A DNA stretch of 64,000 nt from Tamarix chinensis (Eukaryota; Streptophyta; Magnoliopsida; Caryophyllales; Tamaricaceae). The notes beneath the pieces are model-generated. The model worked only from the letters and a program-made list of their open reading frames with translations, made no database searches and was not told the origin of the DNA. The DNA is taken from NCBI GenBank assembly GCA_030549775.1, contig CM060171.1:141640859-141704858 (forward strand), in the 5' to 3' direction. Made by a program: the position numbers and the translations under genes. Every line of letters begins with the position of its first letter. The stretch's first letter is position 1. This document shows positions 36,200 through 47,740 of the stretch, in pieces.

Positions 36200-37125
36200 T
36201 GTAAAATCCCCAAAATTCACAACTAAAATTTCAATTAATGAAAAGGTTTAACATAAGCGAAATAACAAAACTGTGAATTTTAGGGATATTACCTCCACAC
36301 TTAGTACCATACCGGTTCACTCCTATCGTTCCAATACCAAGTGCTAAGGATGAAGAGGATTATCATCAAACACAAGTCAATACTTAAAATGAGAATTCAT
36401 AAAAGAACTGAATCGTTCACCATATAAAATTCAGAGTGCGGTTAAAAGAGTTACAATCCAAGGGGTAAGTAATAAAATTTTCTAAAGATAGAAAATACTG
36501 TACAATAGAACAAAACTAAAATAAAATGATACATGATAAAATGAAATGAAATATAGAATCCAGCCAGGTCACTCTCGATCCCTAGGCTAAGTCCAAGCTC
36601 AACTCTCAGCCCCGCCCGATGCCTGGTAAATGTTGTAGGCATCGAAGACAATATCTCCTACCTACACAAACTCAGGTGGGCCCTCTACTCGTGGGAATGA
36701 GCAGCAACCATAAAATGGGTGGTTATTACACTACGTACTGAGAAAAGTAGCTATGCAACTAAGGCCATACATATAAGGCATGTAACACAATCAAGATCAT
36801 GTAGACAACATACATCAATATAGATAATAAAGGCCGAATTACAATCCAAATAAACGTATTCTTTAGATTGATGGTCAACATACTCATTTCACACATACTC
36901 TTTATCAATCTATGCGAGTGCGGGAACCTCACTATTATAGCCAGTGGACTGGAATAGATATAGTGCATAACGCTCCTGACCACTATTATTGCTAGTGGAT
37001 CGGTCTCTAGGACAGAATACTCCTGGCCACTATTATTTACTGGTGGACCAGTATGGCCTCGACTCACATAGGGTTTCACTGTAATTACTTAGTGTCTTTT
37101 CCATGTCTTATCATCATTACATTTG
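36200..37125 (-). mobile_element. LTR-like element, TGTAAYACCC family, reverse copy D' (3' portion)
   Basis: TGTAAAATCCCCAAAATTC at 36200 is the reversed 3' terminus. Next are the terminal stem-loop (36298-36343), the CTCGTGGGAATGAGCAGC block (36690), and CCACTATTATT hairpin repeats at 36920-37050. After about 37125 the sequence switches to the forward C-rich block of copy D, so this copy lacks its 5' two thirds. Confidence 0.65.
36298..36343 (-). other. Terminal stem-loop of copy D'
   Basis: On the reverse strand CACTTGGTA pairs with TACTAAGTG (nine pairs, one G-U) around a 28-base loop containing ATTGGAACGATAGG. It lies about 100 bases from the 3' terminus. Confidence 0.7.
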
Positions 37126-38209
37126 GTTTGGGCCACCTCTAGAGCCACCAATCCACTTCCTAACACCTCCCCTACCACCTCACTTCCTCCCCTTGGTAGA
37201 AATTCCCCCAGCAGCCCCTCCCTTCTCTTAGCCTTTTCCCTTCCTTATTCTCCTTTGCCACCTTTGCATCCACTTTTCCCAACCTTGTAGCCACCATCTC
37301 CACCACCCTAAGCCACCGATCACCGACCCTTGACCACCACCTACACCCCTCCTCCCTCCCTACACCCAACCACCACCCTCACTCCCCTCCACAAGCCTTG
37401 CACCCAACCCCAAAACCCTTAACCGAACTAACCCCCTCCCTCTTTCTCCCATCACCCTTCGACCCTTATTCTTCCTATTGTTTGGTGCATGCATCTCACG
37501 CTGCTCATGCAACATGAGTCCTACACTTATTTGAGCCAAAGTGGGTAAAATTTTAAGGTATATAAATAGTTAATATTAGTATGTATATGATTAATCTTTT
37601 GATAAAAATTTATTCTTTTGATTTTCAACTTTAATATGCTAAATGTTGATATTATTTCTAGGTATTGATTTTTACTAATCAAAGTTCAAACCTTTAACCG
37701 GGATATCAGTGAGGTTTAATTATTTCTGGAAGTAAGGTAACCATTATACCCCACTAAAATGTGTGGATATACATATGCTAGCACATTAGGGTTTTTGGAT
37801 ATGATTATGAGCATGTTGAGCAATTTTAAGTTATTATGATTTGTAGCATGTGTTGGTTGTTGAAAAGAAAAACATGTTAATTTATGTGTCATGTGTATAA
37901 ATAATATATAAGAAAGGAGCTTTATTGTTAATGATAATATTAAATGCATAAGTATAATATGATAAGCTAACGTGGCCATTTGTTATTTGGATAATGTTTA
38001 TATGAGCCCTAAAGGAATTTGGTAATTTTTCATGTGCAAAAGGTGTGGCTTAAATAAGTATGTGTGATAGGTGCTAAGGAGTACTAATGATAAATAATAG
38101 TTGGTAGTGTTGAATGATGTATATTGACCATGTATAATAATATTTTATGTGGTAAGGGTATTTTATTAAAATTAGTATAATAGGGGAGAAATGGTAATTT
38201 ATAAGAGTA

Positions 38210-39000
38210 AAGGGGGTAAAATGGCGAATGAATAAGTAAGAAAGGCATTTTAGTAATTTTACATGGAAAACGGGATAACTTGGTAATTCTTGTGAGTAAG
38301 AAGGTATGCTGGTGAATTAACCAAAGGAGAAGGGTATTTTGGTAATTTTATAAAGTAAAAGGTGTAAAATAGTGATTTAATAAAGGAGAAGGGTATTTTG
38401 ATAATTTGGCATAAAGAAAGGATACATTGGTAATTTTATGAGGGTATTTTGGTAATTTTAACCAACCAAAAGGGGGCAATTTGGTAATTTTAACAAGTGT
38501 GAAGGGCAAATCGGTAATTTAACCTATCAAAAGGGGAAAATTGGTAATTTTAATAAGAAAGAAGGGTAATTTGGTAATTTCACCAACCAAAAGGGGAGCT
38601 TGGTAAATTTAATAAGTATGAATGGTAATTTGGTAATTTAACTAACTAAATGGACAATCTGGTAGATGTAACAGGTATGATGGGTGATTTGGAAATTTAA
38701 TGAGCCTGAGGAGCAATTTGATAATTTAAATAAATTATAAAGGATAGTATGGTAATTTAATCAATTAGAAGGGTAAATTAGTAACTTAACAAGTATGAAG
38801 GGTAAAGTTGCTGATTTAATAAGTATAGAGGGTAATTTGGTAATCTAACAAATGCAAGAGGTATTTTGGTAATTATGTAAATATGAAGGGTAATATGGTA
38901 ATTTAGCAAGTAAAGAAAGGGTAACTTGTTAATTTTACAAAAAAGGGGTATCTTAGTGATTTTATAAGGATGATGGGGGTAAATTGGTAACTTGCATATA
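38210..39000 (+). repeat. GGTAATTT minisatellite in copy D
   Basis: Roughly 20 imperfect units of about 35-45 bases, each with GAAGGGTAATTTGGTAATTT and a variable AACAAGTATG-like spacer. Copies A and C carry only a single TTTTGGTAATTTT at the start of their middle region, so the array probably expanded in this copy. Confidence 0.85.
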
Positions 39001-39359
39001 ATATATCAATGGATTAAATGAGTCTCCTTAATAAAACATAAATAATATTGAATAATAAGATAAGGGTAGTTGATAAGTCAGTGAGTATCATGAGAACATA
39101 GCATAACCTAGGATTGGATGGATAATTAAGGGTGTGATATGGTGTTTATCTGAAAAATCATGCAAGAGGTGCTTGGGTTGTAAGTATGCATGGAAATATA
39201 TGTTAGATATGTTCGAAGTATATGTTAAGGTTTTATGTATGCCATGACCTTTGATATAGAATACTTGATTCTATGACCGGTATACCTAGAGTTAAATAAA
39301 TGGACCTACTGTGTTAAATAAATGTGAGATATTAAGTACGTAAAGTGAAAGATTATTCA

Positions 39360-39690
39360 GCCGAGCCTAGACTGATCTACCGACAAAAATAGTGGCCAGG
39401 TGCAAGATTCCCTCGAGACCGATCTACTAGCAAATAATAGTGGTTAGGTGAGTTCTACTCTAAAGTGTTCTGATCCACCGACTATAATAGTAGCGGATCC
39501 CAAGCTTAATAAACTAAAAATTAGATGTTAATAAATTATGGGAAGACACTAATCACTTACAGTAGAACACCATGTGAGTCAGGGCCCACCGACAAAAATA
39601 GTGGCTAGGTGCAGGGTTCCCTAGAGACCGATAGTGGCCAGGCGCAGTCTGTCCTAGGTGTTTCCAATCTACCAGCTATAATAGTGGGGT
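39360..39690 (+). repeat. Hairpin repeats of copy D
   Basis: Units such as CCGATCTACTAGCAAATAATAG followed by TGGTTAGGTG recur about five times. The form (C-rich word, AATAATAGTGG, CCAGGTGC) matches the array in copy E. Confidence 0.7.
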
Positions 39691-40312
39691 TCACACACTC
39701 ACATGGATATAATTTGAGAGATGATGTTAAATAATCTTTGGCTAAGGGCTTATGACCAAAAGAATCAACTTCACATGTATGATCTATTGATGTGGTATAA
39801 GTTTGGCTTTAGTGTCTGTCCCTAATTGGGTATATGATGTAATTGCTAAGTACATGGATTTTGTGTTATGCTTTCTTATTGTATGTAGTTTTTCCTTGTG
39901 TATTAGTCTTGATGTCGATCGTGATTTTCCTAAGCCTGCATATGTTATTGTTTTATATCATTTATGTATGATATGTTGCATGCGGGCCTTGCCTCTCGGT
40001 TTAGTATAAAGGGTTATTTAGTACCACAGTACTTAAGGGTGCTATTTGTGGCCCCATATTTATTCAATGGGCAGTGTCCCTTACAGGTTTATTGCAGGTG
40101 TCATTCAAGTGGGCATCGGGTAAGAGTGTAAGGATTATCCGAGAATGATTTTAGGATTTCTCTTTTACCCTTTTATTTACTTGTTAAAATTACTTCTATT
40201 CTTGTAACCACTAATAGTGGGTTTTATTCTTGTAAAGAGTTTAATATGCTACTCTGATTTAAATAAAAGTATGAATTTGTGTAAATTATGTTATGTTCCT
40301 TTTTAGCCTTAG

Positions 40313-40358
40313 TACTTGGTACTAGAACGGTAGAAGAAAACCGATCTAGTACTAAGTG
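40313..40358 (+). other. Terminal stem-loop of copy D
   Basis: TACTTGGTACTAG and CTAGTACTAAGTG can pair over 13 positions with two non-Watson-Crick positions. The loop contains AACGGTAGAAGAAAACCG. It is about 90 bases before the 3' terminus. Confidence 0.75.
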
Positions 40359-40450
40359 TGGCTATAACATCCCCGAAATTTATGATTTTTACTTCCATAA
40401 ATTTTTAAATAAAATAAAAAATTTCAATAGTAAATTTTGGGAATGTTACA

Positions 40451-42671
40451 GTAGGTATATTAGAAGGGTCTTTGTCATCTAAGTCAACCCCAACCTCTAC
40501 CTAGCCTAAAACACTATCCCGCTTCACCTCTTTAGACACACCCTCGATCACAAGACTCACTCTTCTAGAGGAACACAAACTCATTGAAGGTAACATTCCT
40601 ACTAGTTAAGAACTTGGATGCAAATGGGTTCTATAATCGATACCTTTTTACTCCAGATGTAAAGCCAAGAAAGATACTCTTCTTGGCTTTAGGTTCAATT
40701 TTACCATAATTTGCAAAATCATAAGTAGGAGAACCAAAGACATGTAATTTAGAGTAATCAACTCACTTACCATGCTACAAATCCTCAGTTGTCTTTATCT
40801 TAATGGACTAGTAGGGTAACTGATTCACCAAGTATGCCATCATATGAAGCACTTCAAACCAAAACTCCCTTACTATCCCTCCTTGTGATAACATGAAATA
40901 AACCTTCTCTAATACAGTCCATCTCATCAGCTTAACAACCCCATTTTATAGTGGTCTCCTAACTAAATGTGGTGTCCCTATAGTTCTGATAGAAATCAGT
41001 GAAGCTCTACTCCACAAACTCAAGACCATTATCTGTCAAAAGGCACTTAAATTTCCTCTTAGTCTATTTCTCTAGAATGGTTTTCTAGTGTTTGAAAGCA
41101 TCAAGCACATCATTATTAATTTTTAAGAAATACACCCATAACTTTCTACAAAAGTCATCAATAAATGTGAGCAATTATCATAAATATTCTTTGGAGACTA
41201 CTCTCAGTGGAACCTATAAATATGAATAGATATAATCAAGAGATGATCTCATAATATGCTTAGATGTTGAAAAGCTAACTCACTTATGCTTTCCAAACAT
41301 ATACTGCTTATAGAAGTCCATAGTAGATGTACTTTTTCCATCTAACAATTCCCTCTTAGAGAGCTCAATCAAACCCTTGACACTTATGTGGCGCAATCTC
41401 ATGTGCCAATGTCTCATAACATATGAGTTTGTTAACCATGTCGATGTCACGGTAGCTGTCCCTATAACAGTGGAACCCATTAACTCATAGAATATCCCAA
41501 TCCATTTCCCTTTCATCGTGACAAAAACTCCTTTTATAACCCTAAGGGTACTATCATCAATCACACATCGGTACCCATTACAATCTAGGGAACTCAATGA
41601 TATGAGGTTCTTGGTCATCTTAGGGGCATGTCTCATGTTGAAAAGTGTCCTAACCACACTGTCATGCATCCTCAACTTTACCATCCTAATCCCAATAACT
41701 TTGCAAGAAGCATCGTTACCCATCAAAACAACTCCACCCTAAGTCACCTCAAAAATCTAAAATAAACTCTATTTGGGGACACATATGGTAAGAACACCCA
41801 AAATTCAAGATCCATCTTTTAGTGATCTTGGTCTATATATATCAGTGATCGTCAACATATATCCTTCACTTTCATCCCTGGCAACAACAACATCATCCTT
41901 TTGTGATAGATGACTCACGTGATTTAGCACTGAGTTTCCTATTAGAATAAATTTTTTTAATATGCTCCTTCTTGTGACGCTTATAGCATATCATATTCTT
42001 TTTCTAACTCTTTAACTTAGATCTAGACTTCTTATGGTCACCAGACGCCTACTTTTGATTTCTCCCCTAGCTACAAGTCTTTAACTATTTGAGTCCCTAG
42101 AAGTATCACTACTAGTTAACCAACTATCAATCAAAATATGTTATAAAAGGGAGGATTTCTCATCCTCATGGTCTAACTCATCATTCCCATGCAAACACAG
42201 TCTCATAAAAATGATTAAATTGTAGGTAAAGAACATAAAAAAATCATGCCCAAATCTTCATCATCAAGCTTGAATTCTATGTTATGTAATTCCATCACAA
42301 TAAAATCAAACTCATTCAAATAAACTTTTAAAGATTTACCATATTGAATTTTAGGTCAAGAGGCCGACTCTTCACTTGTAGAAAATTTGCTATTGAATTT
42401 ATCATATACAAAGATTAGAGCTTTAATAATAAGGCAAATGATGTTGATTCCTTTTCCACTTCCCATAATACTTCGTTGGACAAAAATAGTTGTATGATAG
42501 AGATAGAATTCATGCCAACATCCTCAAATCTCTCATAAATTATGGCTTATTCAAATGATTGGATAAAGCATTCTCCAATCCGTTCTAAATTAAAATTGCT
42601 TGCATTTTTAATTTTCACAAACTAAAATTGATGGGTCGATTAAAATTCTCAATACCAAATCTTGTTGCCAT
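40451..42671 (-). pseudogene. Copia (Tork-like) gag-pol pseudogene, first half
   Basis: Reading on the reverse strand, translation starts at the ATG ending at 42671 with MATRFGIENFN, the typical start of Tork/Tnt1-type gag. The GAG-pre-integrase domain (41726-41280) is the best-preserved part: HAPKMTKNLISLSSLD, then WHMRLRHISVKGLIEL and FGKHK. Integrase core words follow, such as FIDDF and LLTDNGLEF. Stops and frame shifts occur throughout. The sequence ends at 40450 against copy D, so reverse transcriptase, RNase H and 3' LTR are missing. The primer-binding site and 5' LTR lie beyond copy E at 47707-48268. The intact polyprotein would package and integrate the element's own RNA copy. Confidence 0.85.
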
Positions 42672-42679
42672 CCCAAACA

Positions 42680-42684
42680 CCAGA
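42680..42684. repeat. Target-site duplication CCAGA (left of copy E)
   Basis: The same five bases follow the element at 47702-47706. Removing one copy and the element restores a continuous Copia leader between primer-binding site and gag ATG. Confidence 0.85.
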
Positions 42685-43275
42685 TGTAATACCCTGAATT
42701 TTTAAAATCCATATTTATTAAGTTTAATGATTTTATTAGCATAATTTGATGTAAACAATTAATCATTTTAATTTTGATTTGTTTTATGAATTTATCGACG
42801 ATTTTGAATTCATAATTGACTGTAATTAATTATTTTCGGGAAGTAATATTTTATCGACATTTTAATTAATTGAATATAATATTTTTGGGAAGTTTAAATT
42901 GAAAATAGTTTCGGAACTTATTTAAGAATTTCTTTTTTGAAATTAATTTTCTTCCGTTCTACGCTTTTTAGTTTGCGGAAAACCGATTTCGGAAATTATT
43001 AAAATTAGTCTTGATTTATTAGAATTTGACTTAAACATTTCATTATATACTTTTAAATAATTTTTCGAGGTCTTATAATACATTTCCGTAAATAATATAA
43101 ATTTTTATGTTCGTTGTTAAATCCTTCCGAAAATGTTTTCAAAATTCTTATTATATAGCCTTTTTACTAATTTTAAGCCTTCAGATCCGTTCGAAATAAA
43201 TTTTGATTAAATAAATTTTAGATAAAATCTTCCAATAATATTTTGATGTTTTTAGTATTTTATCTAATGTGTATT

Positions 43276-43680
43276 TGTAAAAAAAAAAAAAAAACCCGCA
43301 CCCAGCACCCGTCGGACCCCCGCCCCTCTTCTCTTCCTTTTCTCTCTTCTTTTCCCAAGTGCCCCGACCCCTGCTCCCGTAGGTGCCCTGTGTGCGCACT
43401 TGTTCTCAACCCTAGCCAGCCGCCACCTCCTCCTCCTCCCTGCTCGCTGACCTCTAGCCACCGTCAACCACAACCTGCAATCGACGCCGCGTGGCAGCCA
43501 CAGCAAGCAGTAGCCGCAGCAGCGACTGAAGCCGAGCCACCACAGCAGCTGCGCGCAGGAGAAGCAAATGCAGGCTGCACTGCCACCGTCCGGCTCCGGC
43601 GAGCCTCGCTGACCACCCGGCGAGCCACCCTCGACCCCCGACGAAGCCTCCCCAGCATTCCCTTGCCCCGATTTATCGAT
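43276..43680. other. GC-rich block of copy E
   Basis: It opens with a run of about 16 A, then CCCGCACCCAGCACCCG and a GC-rich stretch with CAGCAGC and GCCGAGCC words. Three long open frames overlap it on both strands; I take these as compositional. By position it corresponds to the C-rich blocks of copies A, C, D and G. Confidence 0.6.
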
Positions 43681-45067
43681 TTTTGTTTGGTATAATTTCC
43701 AAAAAATCCTAACCCTTATTTTGATTAATTGGGTATAAATTAGCTTATAAAAAGCCAAATTGATTGTTTGTTTATGTATATATGTGCTGTAAGATTGATT
43801 TGGATAGGTTAATTGTGTGGTTGTGTTGGAATTTTTGAAAAATTGGATTTTTGGCTGGGTTATGCCCGAATTTTTCGGATTCGTCCGATTTAGCTATTTT
43901 TGATAAATTGATTATACAATATGTTTTAAAATGTATCCAATTTCATTTTGGAACCGTCAATTTGAGAAATTTATGCAGGTTTTATCGGAATTTGATTCCT
44001 AGGTCAACTTTTGGGTGTAATGAAATTGGGTCGTATAATTGAGCATTTTCGCTCAATTGATTTTATAGTATCGTTTAAAATGTATTTAATTTTATATTGG
44101 AAGTGTTGATTTGGGAAAATTGTGCGTAATTGAACGGAATTGGATTTTTAGGTCAAAACTCCCGCGGGTTTAAATTGGTTTGGGTAATCGGGTTATTTTA
44201 TTCAATTAACTATATAAATTACATTATAATATGTTTAATTACATTTTGGAACCGTCAATTGATATGTTTTGGCAAGGATTGATCGGGTTTGCGTTCCGGG
44301 CTAAAAAACCCTAATTGTGCTAAATTGTGTATTTCTTTTACTAGTTTTGAGCAATTGATTATATGATATGTTATAAAATGTGTTTAATTGCATTTCTAAA
44401 AATTTAATTTGATTAAATTTATAGAATTTTGACGAATTATATTTTCGGGCCCAAAACCCTAAATTTCAAGTGAAATTATAAAATCGATTACTTGTATTGT
44501 TGTTTTTCTAAAATTGAATGTATAGAAATAGTTGAAATGGTATTAATTTCTTTCTAATACCTTTAATTTGAATTGATTAAATTGAATTACTTGAGTTTGT
44601 GTCGTGGGCTTTAAAACCCTAATTTTTGGGGATGATTTTATAAAATTGATTTTGCTATGTGTAATTTATCTAATCGAATTCTATCTTTGGGTTTTAAATC
44701 ATTTAAATTCTGTTTTAACCTAATCGGTTTGGATTTGGTTCTATGTAAATGGTTAGGTTACCTATTTAGTTATAAAACCTAATAAATAAGTTATTTTCGA
44801 TAAATTAACTTATGATCGATTATTCTTTCTCGGGCTTTCCAAATTAAGTTGAAATGTACCAAGTGATATTTGTATTAATCCGTTTTGATTTAGTTTTAAC
44901 CTTAAATCTTAATAAAGCTATGCTTTTAAGTTCTAAGTTTTGGTCACATTTTCTAAGAAAGATCATTTGGGTTGTTTGTGTTTATTTAATTAGAGTATGT
45001 GAATTATAGATTGATAGGATAGTTTCTAATTTAGTTTTTCGATTTCTATCGGATCTAGGAAAGCTTT

Positions 45068-45148
45068 CTCGTGGATCCACGAGCTAGGGATCTATCTCCC
45101 TCTTATCTCGCTTAGCTAGCTTCGGATCCAGGTAAGTCTCGACTTACC
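45068..45148. other. Pair of strong palindromes in copy E
   Basis: CTCGTGGATCCACGAG (45068-45083) is a perfect 16 bp palindrome. Forty-seven bases later GGTAAGTCTCGACTTACC (45131-45148) has perfect 8 bp arms. They could form cruciforms or RNA hairpins, or bind dimeric proteins. Confidence 0.8.
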
Positions 45149-46424
45149 TCTACTTATGGGTATTTCACAAGGATGTGGCTAAGGTCCTTACGTGTTATGT
45201 GACTTGTATGCCTTGGATGCCTTGCATGATTATATGTCGTGTTTTACATGTTGTTACTTTACCTGTTATGTGTAGCACAGTTTGGATTCAAGGTATGCCT
45301 TTGTGATCGCTCTTGTTACGTGTTAATGTGGATGTGCTACAAGTTGTGACATGAATGACCCTCTAGGACATGCATGCTAGGGTTTTGGTAGCATGAAATG
45401 ATAATAAAAGAACACGGGAAAGTGGACATTTGGGAAGTTTGTATGGGGGGAACTAGATCTTGCATGAGCGTGATCCTTACGTGGGGAAAGTTGATTGGGT
45501 TGTAAGTAAGAGTTTTGGAGAGTCTTAGAGTGATTGGAGACTTGGTATGAAAATCGTACGTGCGTTGGTGCATAAGAGACCTGATTAGGGTTTTGCGAGT
45601 AAGTGTGTGTTGGGGAGTCTGCATGGAGTATTTAAAGTCTGCATGGGGATGAATCTTACATGAGGAAAGTTGATTTAGGAAGTAAATAAGATAATGTCAA
45701 AGTTATGGGTCCATTGGAGACTTGGGTGCAAAATTCTACGTGAGTCGATGTAAGGGTGTCTAAGGGACCCAATTAGGGTTTTGAGAGAAAATGAGGAATT
45801 TGAAGGGTACAAGGGTTAAAATGATCAAGGAAGGATGGAGTATGAGGTTGAGAGTGAGAATTCACTTATATAAAGGATGAGTATGGGCTTCTAAATGAGA
45901 GAAGAGGTTTTGGGGTGAAAGAAGGAGGTTACTTGTTGAGGAAGTAAAGTTCTAGGGTTTGGCTTGGTCAACTAGGGTTTTGGATGGTCAACTGGGGCAT
46001 GTCGGTCACATGTGAACTAGGGAGACAAAGTATTACATTTGGGGAATTTTCTAATAAGAACGAGGTGCGAGATGGAGAACAAAGTGACGTTTAGGTAAGT
46101 ATGAAAGAGTTGGGCCACATAGGTCCGATTAGGGCCTCCGAGGAGGAACCCTAGAGGGATGAGGACATGCGGAGTCGATATCATATGTGTTGGGATGGCC
46201 TATATCCTTGGGGTTTGTGTCTTACTATATGCTACTTTACCTAAGTTTACGGAGGGTGGATGTCGGGTGTGAGAAAAGGTATGAGTCTCAAAATATGGGA
46301 CGGTCCCTCTGGAGGGGAAGAAGTAGAGTATCAACCGCATGCATGTCAAGGGTGTGATGTGATTCAATAAGACACGGATAAGACATTAATTACGTAAAGC
46401 GAAAGACTGATGAGCTCGACCCAG

Positions 46425-47030
46425 TCCGGTCCACCGGTTAGAATAGTGGCCAGAGGCGTTCTGCCCTGGGTGTTTATTTCCGGTCCACCGGCTATAATAG
46501 TGGTCAGAGGCGTTTTGCCCTGAGTTTTTATTCCGGTCCACCGGCTATAATAGTGGGGGATTCGGGCTCGACAGACCCAAACGAATAAGTTAATCAACTG
46601 GGAAAATACTAAGTACTTACAGTGGAACACCATGTGAGTCGGGGCCAGTCCGGTCCACCGGTTAGAATAGTGGCCAGAGGCGTTCCGCCCTGGGTGTTGA
46701 TTCCGGTCCACCGGCTATAATAGTGGTCAGAGGCGTTCTGCCCTGTGTGTTTATTTCCGGTCCACCGGCTATAATAGTGGGGCTCCCGCGCTCACATGGA
46801 TTAATGAAGAATACTTTGAATGAATATGAATGAAGTAATCCATGGGAAAATAATAAGTACTTACAGTGAAACACCATGTAAGTCGGGGCCAGCCCGGTCC
46901 ACCGGTAAGAATAGTGGTCAGAGGCATGTTGCCCTGTGTGTTTATTTCCAGTCCACCGGCTATAATAGTGGTTAGAGGCGTTCTGCCCTGAGTGTTGATT
47001 TCCGGTCCACCGACTATAATAGTGGGGCTC
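46425..47030 (+). repeat. Hairpin repeat array of copy E
   Basis: Eight or more units carry CCGGTCCACCGGCTATAATA followed by GTGGTCAGAGGCGTTCTGCC. CCGGTCCACCGG is an inverted repeat and CCAC...GTGG brackets TATAATA. Units come in groups of three separated by GGACACC-like linkers with AGTACTTACAGTG. Long reverse-strand open frames (46364-47074) simply run through the repeats. Confidence 0.9.
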
Positions 47031-47555
47031 CTGCACTTACATGGATTATTAAAGAATATGTGTGAAATGGGCATATTATTAACGAGGATAAAGAATAATT
47101 CACCGGAAAGTACTCAAGCCTTATCTTGTGTGTTATCGCATGTTGTCTATATGATCGTGCTATGTGTGCTATGTGGTATGATTGTATGCTTGGCCTTAGC
47201 GCACCAGCGCCCTTACTCAGTATTGGACCCGTACTGATACTACATTGATTGAATGGGTCCTGTGATGATCCACCAATGCTGGGGAGCAGACCTCCTATGC
47301 AGGTTTGATCGGTTACAAATTGTGGGGTGGAAGGCTTGGCTTGAGTGAGTAGGCGATCCAGATATTGGTCCCTTAGGATCTATTTTATTTGGCTATGTTT
47401 TGTACTACGCTTCTTGTTTTGAAACCGTACTCTAAGTTGTATTCCTAAACGATATTTTAACTGTTGTTGACTCGTGGTTTTCGTGAATGGTCTATGTTAA
47501 CTATGGACCTATGTTTTGATGACTCTTACTTAATGATTGTTTAGTTTAGCCTTAG

Positions 47556-47601
47556 CACTTAGTATCGGAACGGTAGGAGTGAACCGGTCGGGTACTAAGT
47601 G
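47556..47601 (+). other. Terminal stem-loop of copy E
   Basis: CACTTAGTA (47556-47564) pairs perfectly with TACTAAGTG (47593-47601) around a 28-base loop with CGGAACGGTAGGAGTGAACC. It is followed by TGTGGCGGTAATACCCCC and lies about 100 bases before the element end. Confidence 0.8.
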
Positions 47602-47718
47602 TGGCGGTAATACCCCCAAGTTTATGGTTTTAATTCTTTCGCTTCCGCTAAAACCTTTGTCTTAAACGAAATTTTTCAGTAGTAAATTTGGGGGTGTTAC
47701 ACCAGATCACTTCAATAA

Positions 47719-47737
47719 CCAAGCTCTGATACTAAAT
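47719..47737 (-). other. Copia primer-binding site
   Basis: On the reverse strand TTTAGTATCAGAGCTTGG resembles the TGGTATCAGAGC initiator-Met tRNA primer site of plant Copia elements. It sits between the LTR end and the gag start once copy E is removed. Confidence 0.7.
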
Positions 47738-47740
47738 TAT

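Larger units (their letters stand above)
37126..40450 (+). mobile_element. LTR-like element, TGTAAYACCC family, copy D (5' start missing)
   Basis: It begins inside the C-rich block (37126-37490), then shows the family middle (CCACTAAAATGTGTGG, CACATTAGGGTTTTTGG), a long minisatellite (38210-39000), hairpin repeats (39360-39690), the terminal stem-loop (40313-40358), and the 3' terminus TTTTGGGAATGTTACA ending at 40450. It has no coding domain. It abuts a Copia pseudogene on the right, but without a matching left end no duplication can be read. Together with D' it forms a head-to-head inverted chimera. Confidence 0.7.
42685..47701 (+). mobile_element. LTR-like element, TGTAAYACCC family, complete copy E (5017 bp)
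   Basis: It starts TGTAATACCCTGAATTTTT and ends AAATTTGGGGGTGTTACA, lies between perfect CCAGA duplications, and sits in the untranslated leader of a Copia element. Internal order: AT-rich start; a poly(A) run and GC-rich block (43276-43680); AT-rich middle; two strong palindromes (45068-45148); hairpin repeats (46425-47030); terminal stem-loop (47556-47601); 3' terminus. It encodes nothing recognisable. TG/CA ends and 5 bp duplications are LTR features, so the likeliest reading is an unusually long solo LTR of a Ty3/gypsy chromovirus such as Del/Tekay. A non-autonomous element amplifying in this form is the alternative. It is the least decayed copy here. Confidence 0.8.

Noticed and set aside
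43243..43758. Open frames of 150 and 164 codons in a GC-rich block
   Set aside because: They overlap on opposite strands, have biased composition and lie inside copy E.
46425..47030. CRISPR-like spaced repeats
   Set aside because: Plant nuclear context, variable unit length, no unique spacers; it is an LTR-internal hairpin array.
46364..47074. Reverse-strand open frames of 101-124 codons with YSRWTG repeats
   Set aside because: They translate the hairpin repeat array of copy E; the repeat period explains the lack of stops.
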